The position numbers and the translations under genes were made by a program. The notes beneath the pieces are model-generated. The model was not told where the DNA came from, ran no database searches, and worked only from the letters and a program-made list of their open reading frames with translations. DNA of 64,000 bases from Candidatus Accumulibacter cognatus (GTDB lineage: Bacteria; Pseudomonadota; Gammaproteobacteria; Burkholderiales; Rhodocyclaceae): NCBI GenBank assembly GCA_013414765.1, contig CP058708.1:1483553-1547552 (forward strand), written 5' to 3'. This document shows positions 52,604 through 60,576 of this stretch, one piece after another (within the stretch, counting starts at the first letter, position 1; every line of letters starts with the position of its first letter).

Positions 52604-54127
52604 TCACAGCACCAGCGGTACTGCAATCTGGCCAGGCACCGTCGACCGGATTCGCAGCTTGATGCCAATGCGGCGCCAGAGCAGCGCTTCCTCGGCCAGT
52701 GCTGCGGCCATCATCGGATTGGTCTCCTGCCAGCCGACGGGCAGGTCGAGCTGGAAACCGACCGGATCTTCGAGAACCGACAATTCGGAGAATGGATGAG
52801 CGTCGCGCGCACGATGCAGAAGCACGGCCAGGCGAAGACAGAACACCAGGCGCCAGTTCGGATCGCCGATCGGCATGGCAGCCAGTTTCTGGAGTTTGCC
52901 GCGCTGGCCGAGCACCAGCAGGGCCAGGCGCGCCTGATCGCGCTTCGAGAAACCCGGCATGTCGGCATGACCCAGGATGTAGGCGCCATGCTTGTGGAAC
53001 TCGGTATGCGCCACCGAGACGCCAATCTCATGCAGGGAGATTGCCCAGCGCAGAAAGTGGACATTGTTCTCGTGCTCCGGCGAATCGAGCTTGATCAGCT
53101 GTCCAAGAAGCGCCAGGGCGGTTTGCTCGACGCGACGGACCTGTGCCGCGTCGACCTGGTAGCGGCGCCGGAAATTGAGGACCGTTTCGTCGCGCGTGTC
53201 ATGATGCTCGAAGCGCCCAAGCAGATCGTAGAGAACGCCCAGCGGTAGCGCGCCATCGGAATAGGTCATGTGTTCGATAGCCAGTTCCGAGAATACTGCG
53301 GACATGATTGCGATGGCACCGGGAAGAATCATCATGCGGTCACTGCGCATGCCCTGCAAACCCAGTGCTTCCGCGGAACCAGCCCGAATCAGCAATTGAC
53401 GCAGCCTGGCCAGCCCCTCCCGACTGATGCCGCTGATCCCTTCGGGATTGAGATCGTTCATTTCCAGGATGTCGGCGAGTTCCTGGGCTGACCCTGAAGA
53501 ACCGACGGCTTCCAGCCAACCGAAGCGCTGGTAGTCGGCAGCGATCGCTTCGACCTCGCGGGCCGCCGCAACTTCGGCCGAGTAGAAGCGCTTCTTGTCC
53601 ACTTTGCCTTCCGGAAAGAAACGCTGCCGATAGCTGATGCCGCCCATGAACAAGGACTCCATCAGCAACGGTTCGGTATTCTCGCCGATGATGAACTCGG
53701 TCGAGCCGCCACCGATATCGACCACGAGACGCCGGTGACTGGCTGCGGGCAGGGCATTCGCCGCACCGATGAAGATCAGGCGCGCTTCTTCGCGCCCCCC
53801 GATGACCTCGATCGGAAAACCCAGAGCCGCCTCGGCCTGTGGTAGCACGATGCGCGCATTCCGTGCCACCCGCATCGCATCGGTGGTCACCGCGCGCACG
53901 GTTTCCGGATCGAAACCGCGCAGACGCTCGCCAAAACGCCGCAAGGCCTCGATCGCACGCTGTTGTGAGGCATGATCGAGCAGTTTCTCACGGGTCAGAC
54001 CGGAACCTAGCCGGACGTTCTCTTTGAAGGTATCCAGCGGGTGGATGCGATTGCCAACGACACGCCCGATCTGCAGACGAAAGCTGTTGGAACCCAGGTC
54101 GACCCCGGCAATTAGTTCGTAACTCAT
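52604..54127 (-). CDS. ppx: exopolyphosphatase (Ppx/GppA family)
   Basis: Releases phosphate from the ends of polyphosphate, and may also act on pppGpp. The 507 aa begin ELIAGVDLGSNSFRLQIGRV (actin-like phosphate 1 motif) with the second phosphate loop LVVDIGGGSTEFIIGE near residue 140, and VEAVGSSGSAQEL. The C-terminal HD-like domain carries HEIGVSVAHTEFHKHGAYIL. It is divergent from ppk1 across 203 bp, and is followed by the second MCE transporter. In E. coli ppx lies in the same operon as ppk; here the pair is divergent, so the two can be controlled separately. Confidence 0.96.
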   Translation of the reverse strand: MSYELIAGVDLGSNSFRLQIGRVVGNRIHPLDTFKENVRLGSGLTREKLLDHASQQRAIEALRRFGERLRGFDPETVRAVTTDAMRVARNARIVLPQAEAALGFPIEVIGGREEARLIFIGAANALPAASHRRLVVDIGGGSTEFIIGENTEPLLMESLFMGGISYRQRFFPEGKVDKKRFYSAEVAAAREVEAIAADYQRFGWLEAVGSSGSAQELADILEMNDLNPEGISGISREGLARLRQLLIRAGSAEALGLQGMRSDRMMILPGAIAIMSAVFSELAIEHMTYSDGALPLGVLYDLLGRFEHHDTRDETVLNFRRRYQVDAAQVRRVEQTALALLGQLIKLDSPEHENNVHFLRWAISLHEIGVSVAHTEFHKHGAYILGHADMPGFSKRDQARLALLVLGQRGKLQKLAAMPIGDPNWRLVFCLRLAVLLHRARDAHPFSELSVLEDPVGFQLDLPVGWQETNPMMAAALAEEALLWRRIGIKLRIRSTVPGQIAVPLVL

Positions 54128-54330
54128 GACTGTTTTGGTCTGTACGGCGAAGAAAAGGCTGCAGGCCGGCCATTTTACACTGCCGGCAGGACATCATGCC
54201 CTGGCAAGCACGGATAGCACAGTACCATCGAGAAAACAGCGCGCCAATCGACCCACAACGAAGGGATGGCTGTAATATGCTCGCTTTCATATCCCCCTTG
54301 CTGATCTATCTTTCCTGACGGAACGCACTC
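54128..54330. promoter_or_regulatory. ppx-ppk1 divergent control region
   Basis: The 203 bp must hold promoters for both genes. A TAAAAT (54177-54172, minus strand) is a possible -10 for ppx, and TAATAT (54273-54278) one for ppk1; neither has a convincing -35. CTGTAAT and CTTTCAT near 54270-54290 resemble Pho-box halves, but their spacing is 14 bp rather than 11. GCCGGC occurs twice around 54165-54187. Confidence 0.4.
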
Positions 54331-56451
54331 ATGAATATCGTCGCCACGACCACTGAAACCCCTCCCATCCAGACCGCCAGCGGGTTCCCGCCGGAATATT
54401 TTCAGAATCGCGAGATGAGCCTGCTGGCTTTCAATCGGCGAGTCCTCTGGCAGGCCAGAAATCCCCGCACACCCCTGCTCGAACGTTTGCGCTTCCTGTG
54501 CATCGTGAGCAGCAATCTGGACGAGTTTTTCGAGATTCGCGAGGCTGGCATCAAGGAACAACTCAAGCTGAATTCGGTGGCGATCACCACCGACGGCAAG
54601 ACCGCTCGTGAAGTCTATCGACTGGTCAGCGACGAGGTTCACGCGATCGTCAAGGAGCAGTACGCGCTGCTCAACGAAGAGATCCTGCCACAACTGGCCA
54701 CTGAAGGCATCCGCTTCCTGAAACGCGGGGACTGGAACGACGCGCAGCGTGAATGGATCCGCGGCTTCTTCTTCCGCGAAGTCATGCCGGTGATCACGCC
54801 GATCGGCCTTGATCCCTCACACCCGTTCCCACGGGTACTCAACAAGAGTCTCAATTTCGCCGTCGAACTCGAAGGCCGTGACGCCTTCGGTCGCAGTTCA
54901 GGCGCTGCCATCGTACAAGCGCCACGGGTTCTGCCGCGCGTCATCCGGCTGCCACGCGAACTCGGCGACTGTGAGTACGCCTTCGTTTTTCTGTCGTCGA
55001 TTCTGCACGAGTTTGTACACGAGTTGTTCGCCGGAATGAAGGTTCTCGGCTGCTACCAATTCCGCGTCACGCGCAACAGCAATCTCTTCGTCGACGAGGA
55101 AGAGATCACCAATCTGCGCGCCAAGATCCAGGGCGAGTTGCCACAGCGCCATTTCGGTGACGCTGTACGGCTCGAAGTGGCCAACAGTTGCTCGGAAGCG
55201 ATGACCCAGTTTCTGCTCGGACAGTTCAACCTCAGCGAGAGCGATCTCTATCGCGTCGCCGGTCCGGTCAATCTGGTTCGCCTGATGCAGGTGCCCGACT
55301 GGGTGCTGCGCAGCGATCTCAAGTTTCAACCCTTCAATCCGGGAACCCCGAAGGCACTACAGAAGTGCCACAGTGTCTTCGACAGCATCCGTGGCGGCGA
55401 CATCCTGCTGCACCATCCCTACCAGAGCTTCAATTCGGTGATCGAACTCCTTGAACAGTCCGCCAACGACCCCTTGGTGGTCGCGATCAAGATGACCGTT
55501 TACCGCACCGGCACCGACTCGGTATTGATGCAGTCGCTACTGCGAGCAGCGCAGAACGGCAAGGAAGTCACGGTGGTCGTCGAATTGATGGCGCGCTTTG
55601 ATGAGGAGGCCAACATCGGATGGGCAACCAAGCTTGAGGAAGTAGGCGCGCATGTCGTCTACGGAGTGGTCGGTTACAAGACCCATGCCAAGATGCTGAT
55701 GATCGTCCGTCGTGAGGAAGGAAAGGCCGGCAACAGCATCCTGCGTCGCTATGTGCATCTCGGTACCGGTAACTACCATCCCAAAACCGCTCGTTTGTAC
55801 TCCGACTTCGGTCTCCTGACCTGCAACGAAGAGATCGGTATCGATACCAATGAAGTCTTCAAACAGCTCACCGGCCTCGGTCGCGCGCAGACCCTGACGC
55901 ACCTTTGGCAAGCCCCGTTCACGCTGCAGCCGAACGTCGTCGCCGCGATTCGTGCCGAGGCCGAAGCGGCACGCGCCGGCAAGCGTTCACGAATCATCGC
56001 CAAGATGAACTCGCTGCTCGAACCGGAAACCATCGCCACGCTCTACGAAGCCTCTCAGGCAGGTGTCAAGATCGACCTGATCGTGCGCGGTGTCTGCGGC
56101 TTGCGCGCCGGCGTCAAGGATCTGTCGGAAAACATCAGCGTACGCTCGATCATCGGCCGTCAGCTCGAACATCACCGGGTGTTCTATTTCTACGCTGGTG
56201 GCGAGGAAAAGGTCTATCTGTCGAGCGCCGACTGGATGGAGCGTAATTTCTTCCGACGTATCGAACTGGCGTTTCCGGTGCTCGACCGCAAACTGAAGCG
56301 TCGGGTCATCTCCGAAGGCCTGCAGATCTATCTCACCGATAACACCCTGGCCTGGGAACTCGGACCCGATGGCACTTACCACCAGCGGCGTGGCTCACGG
56401 ACCAGCCCGCATTCGTCGCAAGCCGAGTTGATCGAATTGCTACAGGCCTGA
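54331..56451 (+). CDS. ppk1: polyphosphate kinase 1
   Basis: Makes polyphosphate from ATP at the membrane and is the key enzyme of polyphosphate-accumulating bacteria. The 706 aa show the N-terminal helical domain (NREMSLLAFNRRVLWQA, LRFLCIVSSNLDEFFEIR), the PLD-like catalytic halves with the phospho-accepting His in GYKTHAKMLMIVRRE, GTGNYHPKTARLYSDF, and the second His in LEHHRVFYFYAGGEEK. It starts ATG 54331 and is convergent with relA (41 bp between stops). In Accumulibacter-type organisms ppk1 is the usual lineage marker. Confidence 0.98.
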   Translation: MNIVATTTETPPIQTASGFPPEYFQNREMSLLAFNRRVLWQARNPRTPLLERLRFLCIVSSNLDEFFEIREAGIKEQLKLNSVAITTDGKTAREVYRLVSDEVHAIVKEQYALLNEEILPQLATEGIRFLKRGDWNDAQREWIRGFFFREVMPVITPIGLDPSHPFPRVLNKSLNFAVELEGRDAFGRSSGAAIVQAPRVLPRVIRLPRELGDCEYAFVFLSSILHEFVHELFAGMKVLGCYQFRVTRNSNLFVDEEEITNLRAKIQGELPQRHFGDAVRLEVANSCSEAMTQFLLGQFNLSESDLYRVAGPVNLVRLMQVPDWVLRSDLKFQPFNPGTPKALQKCHSVFDSIRGGDILLHHPYQSFNSVIELLEQSANDPLVVAIKMTVYRTGTDSVLMQSLLRAAQNGKEVTVVVELMARFDEEANIGWATKLEEVGAHVVYGVVGYKTHAKMLMIVRREEGKAGNSILRRYVHLGTGNYHPKTARLYSDFGLLTCNEEIGIDTNEVFKQLTGLGRAQTLTHLWQAPFTLQPNVVAAIRAEAEAARAGKRSRIIAKMNSLLEPETIATLYEASQAGVKIDLIVRGVCGLRAGVKDLSENISVRSIIGRQLEHHRVFYFYAGGEEKVYLSSADWMERNFFRRIELAFPVLDRKLKRRVISEGLQIYLTDNTLAWELGPDGTYHQRRGSRTSPHSSQAELIELLQA

Positions 56452-56492
56452 AATCGACAGGGGGACACCAGTCCCCTCTGCCCTGGAAGACT

Positions 56493-58715
56493 TCACGCGC
56501 GGCGTGCGCCGACGACACCCTGTACTGAGTGCAGCAGGGTCAGGGTGCGGTTGAGCTGCGGGATGCTGCCGACTTCCGCGGTAAAGAGCATATGCGCGTT
56601 GCCCTGACGGGACTGCGTGTTGACGGCGATGACATTGATTTTCTCGCGCGCGAGAACGTCCGAAACGTCGCGTAGCAGTCCCTGCCGGTCGTAGGCGTCA
56701 ATCACGATATCAACGGCAAAGACGCTGTCGGTGCCTCGTCCCCAACTCGTTTCGATGACCCGCTCCGGATGCCTTGTCTGCATGTTGGAGAAGTTGCTGC
56801 AGTCGGCACGATGCACCGAGACCCCCTTGCCGCGGGTGACAAAGCCAACGATGGGGTCAGGCGGCGCCGGCTTGCAGCAACCCGCAAGCTGCGTCAGCAA
56901 GCGATCGACGCCAACAATCAGGATTCCCTTTTCAGCCACATCGCTGTCACGTTGCCGGCGTACAGGCAATTCGGTGAGCACACGCTCATCCACCGGTGTC
57001 TCACCCCCGCGCACCGCCACCTGCAACTGACGCATGTTCAACTTGGCGCGAGCCACCGCAATGAACAGATCGTCGCTACAGGCAAAGCCCAGCCTGGCCG
57101 CAAGATCGTCGAGGTTGCTGCTGGTCTGCCCCATTCGCTGCAGTTCGCGGAGAACCACCACACGCCCCTCGGCAAGGGTATCCTCGAGCGCTAGGCTGGC
57201 GAACCATTGTCTGACCTTGAGACGCGAGCGATGCGTAAACAGATAGGCCAGCGCAGGGTTGAGCCAGTCGCGCGAAGGCCCCCCCTGTTTGGCAAGAATG
57301 ATCTCGACGCGCTGGCCGGTGCACAGTATCGTGTTGAGCGGTACCAGTGCACCGTCGACCTTGGCACCACGGCACCGGTGGCCAATGTCGGTGTGCACGC
57401 GGTAGGCGAAATCGATCGGTGTCGAGCCATGTGGCAGATCGATGACACGGCCCTGCGGCGTCAGAATGTAGACCGTTTCGTCAAAAGCCGCCTGCTTGTA
57501 GTGTCTAACCCAGTCAGAGGAATCGGCGACTTCGTCGCGCCAGGTCAATAGCTGCCTCAACCAGGCGATCTTCTCGTCGTAACGGTCTTCCGGAGTGCTG
57601 CCGCCTTCCTTGTAGCGCCAGTGTGCCGCAACCCCCAGTTCGGCGTGGCTGTGCATCTCGCGGGTACGAATCTGCACCTCGAGCGCGCGCCCATCAGGAC
57701 AATGCACCGCTGTATGCAACGATCGATAATTGTTGCCCTTGGGATGCGCAATGTAGTCGTCGAATTCCTGGGCAATCGGAGACCAGATATGATGCACGAT
57801 GCCCAGGGTGGTGTAGCAGTCCCTCACTTCATCAACGATGACGCGTAGCGCGCGCACGTCGTAAACCTCGGAAAACCCGACCTTCTTCTTGCGCATCTTG
57901 TTCCAGATGCTGTAGATGTGCTTGGGACGGCCGGAAATCTCGACGTTGCCGACGCCAGCGTTGAACAGCTCATGGCGCAGGCGGTCAGCGGCTTCGCTGA
58001 TGAACCTCTCGCGCTCGGTTCTCTTCTCGTCGAGGTGCCGCGCAATCTCCTTGTAGATCGCCGGATGCAAAAAGCGGAAGGAACGATCCTCAAGTTCCCA
58101 CTTCAGCTCCCAGACACCGAGCCGATTGGCGAGCGGCGCATAGAGCGCCAGTGTCTCGCGCGCCACCGGTACGCGCAATTCATCGGGCTCGCTGGCAAAG
58201 TGGCGCAGCGTTTGCGTGCGCGAGGCCAGCCGCAGCAAAACCACGCGGATGTCCTCTACCATGGCCAGCAGCATCTTGCGCAGCACCTCGATCTGCGCTT
58301 TCATTTCCTGCGGATTCTTTTCACTACTGTCGACGGAATGGGCAACAAAGCCCCGCGTGATTGGCCGCATGCGGTTCAGGCGCGAAATCCCGTTGACCAG
58401 TTGCGCAACGCCGGGTCCAAAATCGCGCTCGATCTGGAGCAAGCCATGTTCGAGTTGCGCTGGCACTGCAAAGAGCAGTGCCGCCAGCCGTGAATCCGCG
58501 TCAAGCTTCAAACCGGCGATGATCAGGGCCATTCCCAGCGCGTGCCCCCAGACATCCTCGGCACTGCCGAGCAGGCGATGACCATAGATCGAGCGGGCAA
58601 AGTCGACGGCCCGTTGCAGCCGCTCGACCTCGGCCGCAGCAAGACCTTCGCCGAGCATCAGCAGGGATTGTTCGAGGTCGCTCTGGGCGGCGACCGAGTG
58701 CACGACGGAAACCAT
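56493..58715 (-). CDS. relA: GTP pyrophosphokinase RelA (synthetase-only)
   Basis: Makes (p)ppGpp on stalled ribosomes. The 740 aa carry a degenerate N-terminal HD domain: the HDxxED hydrolase motif is missing (LLFAVPAQLEHGLLQIE instead). An intact synthetase domain follows (RPKHIYSIWNKMRKK, DVRALRVIVDEVRDCY, and the acidic EFDDYIA motif typical of monofunctional RelA rather than SpoT). TGS (ILTPQGRVIDLPHGSTPIDFAYR), zinc-finger (QLAGCCKPAPPDPI) and C-terminal ACT domains end the protein. The RXKD motif of bifunctional enzymes is absent, so a separate SpoT should exist elsewhere. Confidence 0.95.
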   Translation of the reverse strand: MVSVVHSVAAQSDLEQSLLMLGEGLAAAEVERLQRAVDFARSIYGHRLLGSAEDVWGHALGMALIIAGLKLDADSRLAALLFAVPAQLEHGLLQIERDFGPGVAQLVNGISRLNRMRPITRGFVAHSVDSSEKNPQEMKAQIEVLRKMLLAMVEDIRVVLLRLASRTQTLRHFASEPDELRVPVARETLALYAPLANRLGVWELKWELEDRSFRFLHPAIYKEIARHLDEKRTERERFISEAADRLRHELFNAGVGNVEISGRPKHIYSIWNKMRKKKVGFSEVYDVRALRVIVDEVRDCYTTLGIVHHIWSPIAQEFDDYIAHPKGNNYRSLHTAVHCPDGRALEVQIRTREMHSHAELGVAAHWRYKEGGSTPEDRYDEKIAWLRQLLTWRDEVADSSDWVRHYKQAAFDETVYILTPQGRVIDLPHGSTPIDFAYRVHTDIGHRCRGAKVDGALVPLNTILCTGQRVEIILAKQGGPSRDWLNPALAYLFTHRSRLKVRQWFASLALEDTLAEGRVVVLRELQRMGQTSSNLDDLAARLGFACSDDLFIAVARAKLNMRQLQVAVRGGETPVDERVLTELPVRRQRDSDVAEKGILIVGVDRLLTQLAGCCKPAPPDPIVGFVTRGKGVSVHRADCSNFSNMQTRHPERVIETSWGRGTDSVFAVDIVIDAYDRQGLLRDVSDVLAREKINVIAVNTQSRQGNAHMLFTAEVGSIPQLNRTLTLLHSVQGVVGARRA

Positions 58716-58781
58716 CAGCTCATTATAAGGTCATCTCCGGGCATTCATGCATAATGCGCCTTTACCTCCGGCTTGCCGTCG

Positions 58782-59687
58782 ATGCCTGCCAACCTGCAAC
58801 ACCCCTATCTGCTGCTCGTGCTGACCACCCTGTTCTGGTCGGGTAACATGGTCATTGGACGCGCCATTCGCGACCAAGTGCCGCCGCTCTCGCTCGCCTT
58901 TTGGCGTTGGGCAATCGCTCTGGCACTGGTTTTGCCGCTGGCCCTGCCGCACCTGCGCGCGCAGTGGCCGCTACTGCGATCTAGCTGGAAGGCCATCATC
59001 GTTCTCGGCCTGCTCGGTGTCGGCGGCTACAACACGCTAGCTTACATCGGCCTGCAATACACTCCGGCAACCAACGCCGTTCTGCTCAACTCCTTCATTC
59101 CGATCGCCACGATCACTCTGTCGTGGATCTTTCTGAACAAGCATCTGCGCAGCGTCGAGTGCCTCGGTGTTCTGCTCTCCTTCATTGGTGTCGCAACGAT
59201 TGTCTGCCGCGGCGAGGTCGAGACTCTGGCCAGGCTGAGTCTGAATGTCGGTGACCTGTGGATGCTGGCGGCAGTGTTTACCTGGGCACTGTACACCATT
59301 GGACTGCAATGGCGGCCGGCCGGCGTAAACCCGATGCTATTACTCGCCGCATTCACCATCGTCGGCCTGCTCGCGCTGGCCCCCGGCTACGCCTGGGAAA
59401 TCGCGCAGGGCAAGACGATCCGGGTCTCGGCCGGCGTGCTGGCGGGAATCGCCTACACCGGGATATTTCCCGGCTTCCTCGGCTATGTGTTCTACAACCG
59501 CGCCGTTGCCGAGGTCGGAGCCAACAAGGCCAGCCTGTTCATTCACCTGATGCCAGTGTTCGGAACCCTCCTTTCGGCGATCTTTCTCGACGAGATTCCT
59601 CAGCTCCATCACTATCTCGGCATCACCTTGATCTTCGCCGGCATTTACCTGACCACGGCGACCCTGCCGCAAACGAAAACCGAATGA
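58782..59687 (+). CDS. EamA/DMT-superfamily transporter
   Basis: A 301-aa inner-membrane protein with ten predicted TM helices in two EamA repeats (each about 130 residues; FWSGNMVIGRAIRDQVPPL at the start and GNA-like SLFIHLMPVFGTLLSAIF in the second). The family exports small metabolites and amino acids; the substrate is unknown. ATG 58782 is preferred over an upstream TTG (58773). Its stop overlaps the mtfA start (ATGA). Confidence 0.9.
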   Translation: MPANLQHPYLLLVLTTLFWSGNMVIGRAIRDQVPPLSLAFWRWAIALALVLPLALPHLRAQWPLLRSSWKAIIVLGLLGVGGYNTLAYIGLQYTPATNAVLLNSFIPIATITLSWIFLNKHLRSVECLGVLLSFIGVATIVCRGEVETLARLSLNVGDLWMLAAVFTWALYTIGLQWRPAGVNPMLLLAAFTIVGLLALAPGYAWEIAQGKTIRVSAGVLAGIAYTGIFPGFLGYVFYNRAVAEVGANKASLFIHLMPVFGTLLSAIFLDEIPQLHHYLGITLIFAGIYLTTATLPQTKTE

Positions 59688-60472
59688 TCGACAAAATGCT
59701 CGGCTGGCTGCGGCATCGCCGGGAGCCAGTGCCGGATGCCCTCTGGAACGTGGTCATTGCAGCGCTGCCGTTCCTCCAGGCACTCAACCAGGACGAACAA
59801 CTGCGGCTTCGCCGTCTGGCCGAGGGTTTCCTAGCTGAGAAGGAATTCACTGCCGTTGGTGAACTCGAACTGTCCGATGCGATCTGTGTCTCGATTGCCG
59901 CGCAAGGTTGCCTGCCGATCCTCGAACTCGGCCTCGACTTCTATCGTGGCTGGGTAGGGGTGATCGTCTACGCTGACGAATTCATCATCCCGCGCAGCGT
60001 CGAGGACGAATTCGGCATTGTCCACGAGTATCAGGAATTGGCTTCGGGCGAGGCCTGGGACGGCGGACCTCTGCTGATTTCGTGGCGCGACGCGCAGATG
60101 GCGGGGAGTGGCTATAACGTGGTGATCCACGAGTTCGCGCATAAACTGGACATGCTCAATGGCCAGGCGAACGGCATCCCGCCGCTGCCCGCTCAGCTAT
60201 CGCCGGGCCACTGGCAACAGGTGCTGGACGCTGCTTACGACGATTTCTGCGCGCGCGTCGACGCCGCGGCAGACAGCGCGCAGGAAATGCTGTTCGACCC
60301 CTATGCCAGCGAGAACCCGGGCGAGTTCTTCGCGGTCATGAGCGAAGCGTTTTTTGAGACACCCGCACTCCTGCGCACCGAATATCCGGCGCTCTACGCA
60401 CAACTTGCCGGCTTTTACCGGCAGGATCCGGCATCGCGAATTTTCCGGAAAGCGTTTGGCCGACAGCCGTAA
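59684..60472 (+). CDS. mtfA: MtfA-family zinc peptidase
   Basis: A 262-aa cytoplasmic metallopeptidase. The zinc-binding HEFAHKLDMLNG (about residues 147-158) with downstream Glu in ENPGEFFAVMSEAFF is diagnostic. In E. coli MtfA binds the repressor Mlc and so affects glucose uptake by the PTS. ATG 59684 lies within the EamA stop overlap. No mlc or ptsG is in this window, so the partner here is unknown. Confidence 0.93.
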   Translation: MIDKMLGWLRHRREPVPDALWNVVIAALPFLQALNQDEQLRLRRLAEGFLAEKEFTAVGELELSDAICVSIAAQGCLPILELGLDFYRGWVGVIVYADEFIIPRSVEDEFGIVHEYQELASGEAWDGGPLLISWRDAQMAGSGYNVVIHEFAHKLDMLNGQANGIPPLPAQLSPGHWQQVLDAAYDDFCARVDAAADSAQEMLFDPYASENPGEFFAVMSEAFFETPALLRTEYPALYAQLAGFYRQDPASRIFRKAFGRQP

Positions 60473-60576
60473 GCGGAGGGAAGAACGCGGATGGCCGCTT
60501 CTCTTCTCAGCGCGCCGCAGAACGGATGGGGAAGCGGACGCCAGACATTATGCCAGGCAGTGTAAGATTAGCCGTC

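Noticed and set aside
54265-54290. Possible Pho box before ppk1
   Set aside because: CTGTAAT and CTTTCAT resemble the two half-sites but are 14 bp apart rather than 11, so I do not call a PhoB site.
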